The position numbers and the translations under genes were made by a program. This document shows, piece by piece, positions 1-8,400 of a stretch of 64,000 bases of DNA (positions are counted from its first letter, which is position 1; each line of letters starts with the position of its first letter). Under the pieces are notes generated by a model. That model saw only the letters and a list, made by a program, of their open reading frames with translations, did no database searches and was not told the DNA's origin. The DNA is from Stutzerimonas stutzeri TS44 (GTDB lineage: Bacteria; Pseudomonadota; Gammaproteobacteria; Pseudomonadales; Pseudomonadaceae). The stretch is from contig AJXE01000001.1 in the NCBI GenBank assembly GCA_000263395.1, forward strand, positions 1-64,000, in the 5' to 3' direction.

Positions 1-753
1 GCCTGAGTAGTCCATCGGTTCACCGTTGATCTCATCGACCATGCGGTTTTTTGCGTCCATCCACTTTGTGAAAACACTGAGGCGATCGTTCAATAGTGGG
101 TGATCCGCTGCTGATGCTGCGATCAGGAAGGCAACGGCCTGGCCAACCTCTACGCATACAAGCAACTCACGATTAACCTGCCAGCTATTACGCCCGTAGA
201 CGCCAGTAAGCGAGAATCCGTGATCACTGCCGACCGGCCCTGAGTCCTCCAGGTGGTGGATTACTGATCGCGGGTTCGGGTGTGCACCGAAGTCGATCGC
301 GGCGTCATAGTGGGCCTCGATGTATTCCGCCATCTCTGCACAGACGTTGCCCATCTCCTTCACAGCATTCGCAACGGTAAATGTTTTCCTGCTCATTTTC
401 AGCGATTCTTTCGATTCGTGCCTGTTTAGCCAAATATCACCTCTCGCCTCATCACGGGCGATCAGGAAGCCGTAGCAGGCTGACTCCAGTGCTGAGCGGG
501 CGATGGAGAATACTGAAACCACATGGCCTGAAAGCGCTTGCCGCACCGCGCTTAGCAAAAGTGTGTAGGCGTTCATCGCCAGCAGAGCAGCAAAGGCGTT
601 GGCTTCGTACTCCTGAGCAAAGATCTCCTGCTGAAAAATCTCGTCCATCTGGTCAACCAGGAACATCAACTGGGGCGGTTCAGCCGCGTGATCCTGAGCG
701 TTCTCAATGGTTGCAACTAAGTAGTCTTGCAGCGTTCCTGCGTTCATTTTCAT
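1..753 (-). CDS. Hypothetical protein, truncated by window edge
   Basis: The minus strand stays open for 251 codons from an ATG at 753 to the window edge, with no stop. The product begins MKMNAGTLQDYLVAT and contains a helical stretch around residues 50-100 (SVFSIARSALESACYGFLIA) and a segment with His-Pro-Asn and tandem His near residue 160. A second in-frame ATG lies at 747; neither has a strong ribosome binding site. I do not recognise the family. The alternating helices resemble HEPN/DUF5677-type all-alpha proteins, but this is an impression only. It is followed by about 160 nt before the next minus-strand gene ends at 913, with a GGCCGA/TCGGCC hairpin at 820-836 between them. Confidence 0.65.
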   Translation of the reverse strand, partial: MKMNAGTLQDYLVATIENAQDHAAEPPQLMFLVDQMDEIFQQEIFAQEYEANAFAALLAMNAYTLLLSAVRQALSGHVVSVFSIARSALESACYGFLIARDEARGDIWLNRHESKESLKMSRKTFTVANAVKEMGNVCAEMAEYIEAHYDAAIDFGAHPNPRSVIHHLEDSGPVGSDHGFSLTGVYGRNSWQVNRELLVCVEVGQAVAFLIAASAADHPLLNDRLSVFTKWMDAKNRMVDEINGEPMDYSG

Positions 754-912
754 CGAAAGCCATCCATGTACAGAAAGTCACTCACGTGTGATTAACCGTA
801 CACAATGAGCGGCATGTGAGGCCGACGTTATCGGCCAGGGAAGCAAAAGGCGGGCGTCGCTCAGCGCGTGGTAGGGCGGCTCACAATTACGCACACAATT
901 CAGCGCCTGCGC

Positions 913-2205
913 TCATTCAGGACTTTCAAAGCAATCTCTAACACCCTGCCAACCAGGGGGAGGCTCGTAAAGTAGGCCGGGACTGTCCAAGGTTACAGGC
1001 CCTTGCGCCTCGTCAATTGCCTCGAAGATTGTTGAATGCTCATCAGCGAACCCCTTCAGTGACTGAAACTCACAGGCTATGCGTAAGAACAATTGCTCAC
1101 TGATACGCATCACGCCCTTCATTAGGTCAGTTGGATCAAGGCAGATTTGGAGAGCATGAGTTCCATCCATTAGCGCAGTAGCGTGCACTGATCGAGCCTT
1201 GAAGTGCGCCTTCAGAACTAAGAGATCGATGAGCACAACGATATGGACGGCCTCCTGCATGAACAGGACTGAGTTAGCTGCATCCATCGACAGGGTGAAA
1301 GGGTATGCAGGTAACCAGTTTGAGTCTGGCGTCAATGAAACACATAAGCTCGAAGGGTTGGCATAGGAGCTCAGCTCCGCATCAAGCAATTCAGGTTGCG
1401 CCGAAAAGCAATCTCCACTGAATGCAATATACCTCAAGCCCGGCTCTGGAGAGAAAGCAGCAAACCCGCAGACAGCTGCACGCCCCAGGTACTCATTTAG
1501 CTCACGCTCGTAAGTGACCTCAGGACTCCTAATCTCGATACGCTTGGTGTTCAGGGCGCCTCGAAAATTCTCCGCACCATCATTAGTAAAGAAGTCAGCA
1601 AGAACTTGTAGCTGCTCAGTTTGGCGCTGAGTACGTGCATTGCGGTTCTTCGAGGACTTCATTTCAATAGGCAGAGGATCTGCTCCTCCAAGGCCGCAAA
1701 CATCGCCATGACGAATCATGTTGGTCAAGTCGGACATCACGACTGGGACCCCCATACGAATTCCAAGGCGACAAACCCGGTATTCTTGGCGGAAGCCAGC
1801 TTTGTCAGAGAGAAACCCAGCATCTTGCTTGATGTTGTAATCAGCGTCGTAAAGCAGGTGCTTCAAGCCGTACTTCGATTGATAAACTGCGGCAATTCCG
1901 TCGCCAAAGCATCTCCACAGAAATAGAAGGTGGCGTATTTCAACGACCAAATCATCTATGCGCTTCACCAGGCCCTTGACCGCCAGCGCTTTATCTTTAG
2001 TCAACCGGTGGCGAGACTTCAAAGCGCTAAACCGCTGCCTTGCACGCTTCAGTCGGCGAATACGCCTTTCTCCTCGCACAATTTGGCGAATTAGCAGGCG
2101 CTGCAATTCAAGCACTAACGCAAGTCGATCAGGGTCATTTTTGATGGTATGCAGCAGTAAGGCCGCTTGCTCAAGCCTATAACGCTCTCTAGGAAACCTC
2201 ACCAC
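913..2205 (-). CDS. Hypothetical protein with PD-(D/E)XK nuclease-like signature
   Basis: This 430-residue protein starts at GTG 2205 behind a strong GGAAGGAGGG site. Residues 20-110 are Arg/Lys/Leu-rich and probably helical. Residues 150-205 show HGDVCGL, then about 10 residues later PIEMKSS, then RQTEQLQ. The spacing Asp168 ... Glu181-x-Lys183 fits the Asp/(Asp/Glu)-x-Lys core of PD-(D/E)XK nucleases. The C-terminal half (residues 230-430) is unrecognised. It sits 12 nt downstream of the AbiJ-like gene in the same direction, so the two are probably one operon. A nuclease role is inferred from the motif alone; a defence effector is one possibility. Confidence 0.6.
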   Translation of the reverse strand: MVRFPRERYRLEQAALLLHTIKNDPDRLALVLELQRLLIRQIVRGERRIRRLKRARQRFSALKSRHRLTKDKALAVKGLVKRIDDLVVEIRHLLFLWRCFGDGIAAVYQSKYGLKHLLYDADYNIKQDAGFLSDKAGFRQEYRVCRLGIRMGVPVVMSDLTNMIRHGDVCGLGGADPLPIEMKSSKNRNARTQRQTEQLQVLADFFTNDGAENFRGALNTKRIEIRSPEVTYERELNEYLGRAAVCGFAAFSPEPGLRYIAFSGDCFSAQPELLDAELSSYANPSSLCVSLTPDSNWLPAYPFTLSMDAANSVLFMQEAVHIVVLIDLLVLKAHFKARSVHATALMDGTHALQICLDPTDLMKGVMRISEQLFLRIACEFQSLKGFADEHSTIFEAIDEAQGPVTLDSPGLLYEPPPGWQGVRDCFESPE

Positions 2206-2217
2206 TACCCTCCTTCC

Positions 2218-3123
2218 CTAGGAAACCCTTCCAAGCAGTAGCTGCATCATCGCGAACAGTCGGTGAAACAGATAATCCACATGGTCAGAGTCAATTACCG
2301 GCACCTGAGATACCTCATAGTGCCTGATTAGCCGGCTGTTCCCGATCTCGTTCAGCGCCCTCGCTTCTGCTTCGAGCAAAGCGCGGAACGAAGCCTCGCT
2401 CGAAGCCCTGTCGAGAAGGAGCGCTATCGACTTCTTCTTGTCTAGGTCAGCAAGCGACTTCAGCCGCTCCCAGGCATCCCACAAGCGCTCAAGCGCTTCA
2501 CGGCGAATGAGGGGATTAGGCGATGAGAACTTGGCACGACACTCATTCAACGCATTGTCCAGAATAGTATCGCCAGTTCTGAACAGGGTCCGCGCGAGTG
2601 CCTCACCAAGAACAGCGGGAAGGAGCCGCACAACTCGCCCATTGGCATGTAGCTCATAGGCGATGCCATTACGGGCAAAAACCCTATTCACATTTCCGCG
2701 AAACTCCGTTTGGCCGGCATCTTGATCAAACGCCAGATGGTCATGGCGAAAGTACGAGTGGTGCTCACGGATTAGAGGCTTTGCGATGCTGGCGTGCACA
2801 TATTCCAAGAAGTCCAAGATGAGCAGCGTAGCGGGAGCATATGGGACGGGTAGCGAGTAGATAGCGTCCGCGTCTTCCTTCGCCGTCTGAAGCGGCCACG
2901 CCAAGCCTGGCATCTCCGCTTGCACGTTCGCTGCTAACGCTCCTTCATCGACCCCACAGACGACCTGCCCGTCGGGACAACGCTCGGGAAACCTGAATGC
3001 AAATGCACCGCTGTTGACGAGCGCCTGGATCAAGGCCGCGAGCCCTGCCCAAACTATGGGTGAAATGACTTGTTCGGTACGAGCAACAGGCCCGTTTTCT
3101 CGGTCGCTGAAGTAGTCGCTCAC
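2218..3123 (-). CDS. Hypothetical AbiJ/HEPN-like protein
   Basis: About 301 residues from GTG 3123, chosen because AAGGAG lies 5 nt upstream and the family begins with the YFSDRENGP segment right after the start. Upstream in-frame starts at 3222 (GTG) and 3147 (ATG) lack good binding sites. The sequence runs FSDRENGPVARTE, then a region ending SYFRHDHLAFD, then a C-terminal helical part with LIRHYE and DYLFHRLFAMMQLLLG. From memory this is a widespread uncharacterised family related to AbiJ-NTD4/HEPN proteins, often met in accessory islands. It lies 94 nt from the annotated GTG start to the end of the next upstream gene plus about 40 nt, and 12 nt before the nuclease-like gene. No catalytic role is shown. 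Confidence 0.65.
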   Translation of the reverse strand: MSDYFSDRENGPVARTEQVISPIVWAGLAALIQALVNSGAFAFRFPERCPDGQVVCGVDEGALAANVQAEMPGLAWPLQTAKEDADAIYSLPVPYAPATLLILDFLEYVHASIAKPLIREHHSYFRHDHLAFDQDAGQTEFRGNVNRVFARNGIAYELHANGRVVRLLPAVLGEALARTLFRTGDTILDNALNECRAKFSSPNPLIRREALERLWDAWERLKSLADLDKKKSIALLLDRASSEASFRALLEAEARALNEIGNSRLIRHYEVSQVPVIDSDHVDYLFHRLFAMMQLLLGRVS

Positions 3124-3258
3124 TTTCACTCCTTGATCGGGGCGCATCACTGGAATAGCGGGCTCGCGATCACTAGCACAAAGACCCATAGATGACTTAA
3201 ACGTGTCCAACGCAAGTGGCACCCCGTGACCACCACGACAAGACGGGAACAGAGCAAA

Positions 3259-4365
3259 TCAGGCGATTTCAATCTCGTCGACAACAGGAAGCCAGGCTTG
3301 GAAGTCAGCCCCGGTGGAAATCCGCCGAAATCCGAGGGGAGTCGCAATGAGCAGTGCGTTGTCGGCGTCTTCTGAGTTGGGTGTCGGGTCCCACAGTCCG
3401 TGCTCTTCCACCTCAGCAACGAGAGCAGCAAACTGCTCCGCGCTTTCGAAGCCCACTACTAAAACCTCAAAGCCTGTCTCGGATATTTCTGTCAGGAGTT
3501 CAGGAGGGACATCCATTCCGGGGCAAACATAAGCCGTTACCACTCGGCCCCCCAGGCGGTCATTGATCCGCTTCTGACGCTCGTAGGTGGCATCGACTTG
3601 TAAGCCAACCGCATTACTAGAGATGGAGAATCTCCCATCGTCAGTCAACTCAATCCGCCAAGGCATAGGTGGGTTTTCACTAAACCTACCTACGACAGTG
3701 CGGGCTGGGCGAAATGACTGAGCCGTTGACTGTTGAAAGGCCTGAAGGAGTTCGAAGAAAAACAATGCAATCTGTATCGCCGACACCAGCTCGACGTTGG
3801 ATACGAGTATCGGATGGCCGCCGTTTCTTTTTCGTAATCGCAGCCCGTCCGGAGCCAGTATGTAGTCGGCATGCGCTATGGCATTTCTAATGTCATCTCG
3901 GAAAGTGACTTCAAGCAAGCCTGCGAGGCTGGCCATCCCGATCGAGGTAGCGACTTCGGTTAGGCGCCGAAACACCGCGTTGGCGTTGGGGCCGATCACG
4001 GCTCGGGGGGCTTTGCGAACTCGAACTAGATCTTGAAATGGCCAAAGGTTATAGGCCTTCAGTTGCGGTACCTGCAAGGTATTCAGCAACCCCTCGTAGA
4101 CGCCGCCGGCCTCCGCAAGATGTGCGTAGAGGCACAACACCTGACGAAGCTCTGCCTGTGTCAATGGCTCCCCCTTCGATCCAAGCGCCTTCAATTCGTG
4201 GAAGACTTCATGGGCTGTTGCGACCGTGTTCCAGCCGGCACCCTGCATCCCACGAAATTCACCTGACAACGCCGCTGCAGTGTCGATTTCGTTGATTTTT
4301 CGCGCAAAGGCGAACAGGTAGGTGAGTTGAATATTCAAGGCTCGAATGTAGGCTTGAGGTTCCAT
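3259..4365 (-). CDS. HEPN-like protein overlapping an antitoxin-like gene
   Basis: A 368-residue protein from ATG 4365. Residues 1-200 look all-helical and contain the block FRDDIRNAIAHADY, where Arg160-x4-His165 matches the Rx4-6H motif of HEPN domains. After about residue 225 it changes to a beta-rich region (MPWRIELTDDGRFSISS; VVTAYVCPGMDVP) of unknown kind. The start lies inside the coding region of the upstream VbhA-like gene (31-nt overlap), so translation is probably coupled. No Fic motif (HPFx(D/E)GN) is present. It could be the toxic partner of the small upstream protein, but HEPN-like RxxxxH motifs also occur in harmless proteins; activity is not shown. Confidence 0.65.
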   Translation of the reverse strand: MEPQAYIRALNIQLTYLFAFARKINEIDTAAALSGEFRGMQGAGWNTVATAHEVFHELKALGSKGEPLTQAELRQVLCLYAHLAEAGGVYEGLLNTLQVPQLKAYNLWPFQDLVRVRKAPRAVIGPNANAVFRRLTEVATSIGMASLAGLLEVTFRDDIRNAIAHADYILAPDGLRLRKRNGGHPILVSNVELVSAIQIALFFFELLQAFQQSTAQSFRPARTVVGRFSENPPMPWRIELTDDGRFSISSNAVGLQVDATYERQKRINDRLGGRVVTAYVCPGMDVPPELLTEISETGFEVLVVGFESAEQFAALVAEVEEHGLWDPTPNSEDADNALLIATPLGFRRISTGADFQAWLPVVDEIEIA

Positions 4366-4601
4366 TTCTTTGCGTCCGATAGCAGGTTGCCTACGCGATA
4401 GTAGAGCATGCCATGCTCATCAGTCTGCGCACATAGACCATACTCTTTGCGCGCCTGCGCAATCGCCTCCTCAATGGTCAACTCACCCTCAACGAACCGG
4501 TGAACAAAATCGGCGGCTAGCTGCGTCTGCTGCGTACCCTCTACGGCGCAGGTTGCGCGTGCATATGCTGCAGCGTTGGCTCGATCAACTATCCGGTTCA
4601 A
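4335..4601 (-). CDS. VbhA-like small antitoxin-type protein
   Basis: Eighty-eight residues from TTG 4601, preceded by GGAGG at a workable distance. The N-terminal helix reads AAAYARATCAVEGTQ; Thr17-x-x-x-Glu21-Gly22 fits the (S/T)xxxE(G/N) inhibitory motif of Fic antitoxins, and the following FVHRFVEGELTIEEAIAQ resembles the VbhA antitoxin domain (short helix, then dGE-x-t-x-eE). VbhA normally blocks a Fic AMP-transferase encoded just downstream. Here the downstream overlapping gene is HEPN-like and has no Fic motif. Many plasmids carry orphan VbhA-like genes, so pairing with the next gene is an inference. Confidence 0.65.
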   Translation of the reverse strand: MNRIVDRANAAAYARATCAVEGTQQTQLAADFVHRFVEGELTIEEAIAQARKEYGLCAQTDEHGMLYYRVGNLLSDAKKWNLKPTFEP

Positions 4602-4986
4602 AGCCTACCTCCGGGCCGATTACCGGCACATAGGTCGCCCACTGGCGATACAGCTCAGCAGCATCATCAGCGAGCATCCGCCAGCCCGGGACTCGATCGC
4701 CGATGAACATTGGCTCTAGAACATGACTGAGCGATACCCCGCCAACACCGACCAGGTAGTAGCCATCTCCATCAGCATCGCGCAGCGCAACTGCATGGGT
4801 CGACTTCTTAGCAGCCAACATTGGCAGGCTTACCCAGCATGCAGCCGCACGGTAGCCCTCCGGGATCGCCCACTGCCAAGTCTCGACGAATGCAGCGCGA
4901 TGATCTCCAGTACGCCTTCGGCCGTCGTTGTAGATACAGGCCAACTCGACCAGGTTGAACGCCTTTGGGGTTACTGGGTTAGGCAT
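4585..4986 (-). CDS. Hypothetical protein, 133 aa
   Basis: The likely start is ATG 4986 behind AGAGGTC; a longer frame to 5064 overlaps the preceding gene and lacks a binding site. The product (MPNPVTPKAFNLVELACIYN ...) is soluble, rich in Trp/Tyr, with no motif I recognise. Its end overlaps the start of the VbhA-like gene by 17 nt and its start overlaps the end of the upstream 88-residue gene by 8 nt, so it belongs to the same transcription unit as traI. Confidence 0.65.
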   Translation of the reverse strand: MPNPVTPKAFNLVELACIYNDGRRRTGDHRAAFVETWQWAIPEGYRAAACWVSLPMLAAKKSTHAVALRDADGDGYYLVGVGGVSLSHVLEPMFIGDRVPGWRMLADDAAELYRQWATYVPVIGPEVGFEPDS

Positions 4987-5245
4987 GATGACCTCTGGTT
5001 GGATCAGGATCGGCGTTCGACGTACGTTTGAGTTTCCAGGCGCGAAACGCCTCGACGAAATCACCCTCCGGCCATGTGCCCAGTTCGACCATTTCGTTCG
5101 CCCACTCCTGCAGATCAGCCGGAGAGATACCCAACTGGTCCAGCAGCGCCCGACTTCGGGTCATCGCTTCTCGTGCTCCATCCCTTACGCGTCGCTCGAT
5201 GTCCTGCTCGATTAAATTGTCATTCACGCCGTCGAGCAGGCTCAC
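4979..5245 (-). CDS. Hypothetical protein, 88 aa
   Basis: Starts at GTG 5245, which shares four bases with the stop of the preceding 78-residue gene, a typical coupled start. The product is acidic and helical (MSLLDGVNDNLIEQDIERRV ... WPEGDFVEAFRAWK). It is not recognised. Its place in a tightly packed run directly behind traI suggests a plasmid housekeeping or leading-region role, but nothing in the sequence shows one. Confidence 0.6.
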   Translation of the reverse strand: MSLLDGVNDNLIEQDIERRVRDGAREAMTRSRALLDQLGISPADLQEWANEMVELGTWPEGDFVEAFRAWKLKRTSNADPDPTRGHHA

Positions 5246-5478
5246 ATAGATCTGCCCTGGTCACGCTCCGCGGCCTGGTTCACCCGGTCCATAGCCTCGA
5301 TCAGCCCCTGAGCGAACGCGCCGGCCAGCTCTACCAACACGTCACGCATGCGCGCCTCCTCGCGCACGTCGCCGTCTGCCAGGGTTTTGGCGATGCGGTC
5401 TGGCTGGGCCAAGATGCGCTGCAACACCTCCTGTTCGCCGATGTTGAGGTCGAGGTTGGTGGTGATTCTGTTGGTCAT
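5242..5478 (-). CDS. Hypothetical protein, 78 aa
   Basis: Starts at ATG 5478, 17 nt after the traI stop, with GAGG upstream. The product (MTNRITTNLDLNIGEQEVLQ ...) is predicted to be helical throughout, without membrane segments or cysteines. First of the small genes behind traI and clearly in its operon. Function unknown. Confidence 0.6.
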   Translation of the reverse strand: MTNRITTNLDLNIGEQEVLQRILAQPDRIAKTLADGDVREEARMRDVLVELAGAFAQGLIEAMDRVNQAAERDQGRSM

Positions 5479-5495
5479 GCGGTGGTCCTCATCAG

Positions 5496-8400
5496 TTAGC
5501 GGCTCATGCCGCGATCATGATCCTGGTGGTGTTCTTGCTCGAACTCAGCCGGCTCATCGCGCTTCGCCTGATATACCTTCTGGCTGTAGTGATCGGCCTG
5601 CTGTTCAGACAAGCGCTCGCGCTGCTGGCGGCGGAGCAGATCGTTGGGGTCTTCACCCTCACGCATCAGGTAGGCGTCGCGATTGTCGATGACCTGCAGG
5701 GCCGGGGCCTGCTCGGCAAGCAACTTATGCAGAGCCTCGGTATGCCGAGATCCAGCATCGTCGCGGTCGTACACCAGCTCGATCAGTTGAGCATCTGTAC
5801 GCTCAGCGAGGCCCCTCAGGGCGCTGGCGGTATCGTCGGCAGGGTTGCCGCCTGAGCTGACGTAGAGTGTTCTCGCTCGCTGTTCGGGGCTGTCGAGCTG
5901 GTACAGGCTCAGCGCATCGAGACCACTTTCGGCGACCTTGATCCGTTCAGGGTTCACGCAGCCTGGGTTAGCCACGTAGACGCCGCGCTCGGACTTAGAA
6001 AATAGAGCTGGGCCGTCCTTCTTGCGCTCGAAGCCGGTGAATTTTCCGTCTACACGGACGTGGGGGAAGACGGCATTCCCGTAGCGATCAGTGCGCGACT
6101 TTGTTTCGGCGATGGTCTGCTCGGAGATGCCGCGCGAGGCGAGAAAGGCACTCGGCTGGTCGGTAGTCCGCCGGTATTGTTTATACGCCGACGCACGGCG
6201 CAACTCTCCCTGGAGGGTTTCCTGCTGGCGGAGCTGCTCGATGCGAGCCTCACGCTCCGCGGTCGACGCTGCCTGGTACTGGGCACCGGCCTCGAATTCG
6301 CGGTTGAACGCCAACTTCCGTAGCTCGTCGCGGGTCTCCAAAAAGGGTTGGCCGGTCGCGTGCTGGTGGAGATGGAAAACGTCGCCGCCAAGGCCGGACC
6401 CTGCCCCTCCTTTGACCGACACCCAGCTCGGTTCTCCCTTTGCGTTCGGCCTCAGGGTGATCTCGCGCATGGGGTCGGACTTGTTCAGTGCCTTGTTTTC
6501 CAGGCGGACGCGGGCGCCCGACCCGCTAACCTGGGCATAGCCGAGGCGCTCAGCGTGCTGCTGCAGATCAATACGATCACGGATCGCCTGGGTCTCGCGC
6601 TGCTGCTCGACCTTGGTCCAAATCTTCCGAGGTTTCGGCATATCCCCTCCGACTACTTGGATTTCGCCGGCGGCAACAGATCGTCCAGGTCGCACATTCT
6701 CGACTTCCCTTTGCGGGGCTGGCTGCGGAGGAAGTGGCATAGCCATCAGGGCAATGCGCTTGGCGTCGACCGTTGCTAGCTCGTACGGCTTCCCGGGCTT
6801 CAAGCGTGTGTCGGCTGGCTGATCAATCAAGGCGCCAACAGCGAAGCCGCGGGCGGCGGCGAGGTCGTGCTCGGCCTGGCTGGCGGGCATGACCTGGATC
6901 TCAGGAGACTTCTTCGGCTCGGCCTGCAGCTCGCCCGGGTATTGGAAGCGGTCGCCGGCCTTCTCCAGTAAGTCCTTGGTGCTGGGCTGCTGGGCCTGAA
7001 TGGGCTTCTCGGGGTGCATGCCGGCCTGGGCATTAGCACGGATCAGCTCGCGGAACTCCTTGTCGGCATCGAGGGCGCAGCGCTTCGACTTGAAGGCGGC
7101 GGTGTTGCGGGCGAGGGTGTTGATCGCCTCTTGGTCATTCTCGGTGTAGAAGCCGCAGGCTTGGCGAGAGCGGGTGAAGGCCACGTAGGCGAGGCGGCGA
7201 TCAGTGGAGTCTGAGGTCAGGTAATAGGCGCGATCGACAGTAAGCCCCTGGGACTTGTGCACGGTCATGGCATAGGCGTGGTCGATCGAGGCGTAATCGG
7301 AAAGGTTCCAGCTCACCTCCTCTTTCGTGCGATCAAGGTGGGCGGTGACTTGGGTGTCGAAGATCGGCTCACCGTTGTCGTCGGTGCCGGTCTGCACGCG
7401 CTTGATGACGGTCAGGGTGGCGCGATCGCCGTTGTAGACCGGCTCTCCGTCGATCTTCTGGTTTTTGCGCAGCATGATCCGGTCGCCCGGTGCGAGATCG
7501 AGGTCTGCGTAATCGCCTCGTCCAGTCTCGACCGGAATTCGGATTTGCTGGGCTTTGTCCAACTCTCCGATCTCGAATCGGTGATCGCGGATCTTGTTGT
7601 TGAGAGAACGAACGGACTGGTTACGGTCAGCCAGCAGTAGGATTTCTTGCCAGTCGGTACCCTCTGAGTGAGCCTGCAGGGCATCGCGCATCATCAGATC
7701 GAGCGGCTTATCCTTGGTGCCTTCGGCCGGCATTTTCAGCAGACCGCGAGCCTTCATCATATCCAGGGCGTCAGGGCCGCCCTGCTCAGCCGGCCCCTCG
7801 AACCAGGCCTGGGAGATCGCGCGGTCTGCTGGGTCTTTCTGGCGAGCAATCTGAACCAGTTCGGCGCAGCCGACCTCCTCGGTGAGCATGTCCAGACTGG
7901 ATGCCGAACCGACAGCCTCAAGCTGCCGGCCGTCACCGACCAGGATGAGTTTTGCGCCTGCTGCGTCGCAGTACCCGGCCAACTTGTGCAGGGTGCGCAG
8001 ATCCGCAAGGCCGGCTTCGTCGCAGATAATTACGTCGGTCGAGCGCAGCTTCTCGCGGTATTGCGGATTATCGTTCTCCAGTCTCATCAGCAGTGAGTGG
8101 ATCGTGCAGGACTTGATGCCTGCCGAATTTTCCAGCTCGGCAGCAGCCGCGCCGGATGGGGCGAGTCCGATAACTCGGTTCCCAGCTGCTTCATAAGCCA
8201 TTCGCACAATCGAGAGATCGACTGATTTACCAGTACCGGCTGCGCCCTGAATAATCTGAAATCGAGATCCTTGCGTGCAGTAAATTAGGGCTTTGATCTG
8301 CTCGGGATTAAGCTCGAAGTTTTCGCGGTTAGGCTTCTGCCGTTGAATCAGTTCGTAGCTGCGGGCATGCGCCATGACCGCCAACTTATTCAACGTGAAT

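Noticed and set aside
381..791. 136-codon open frame on the + strand
   Set aside because: It lies opposite the open minus-strand frame 1-753, whose composition and helices look like a real protein; the + frame is Ser/Arg/Pro-rich as shadows usually are.
2218..5478. A Fic toxin partner for the VbhA-like protein
   Set aside because: No HPFx(D/E)GNxR-type motif was found in any of the neighbouring frames.
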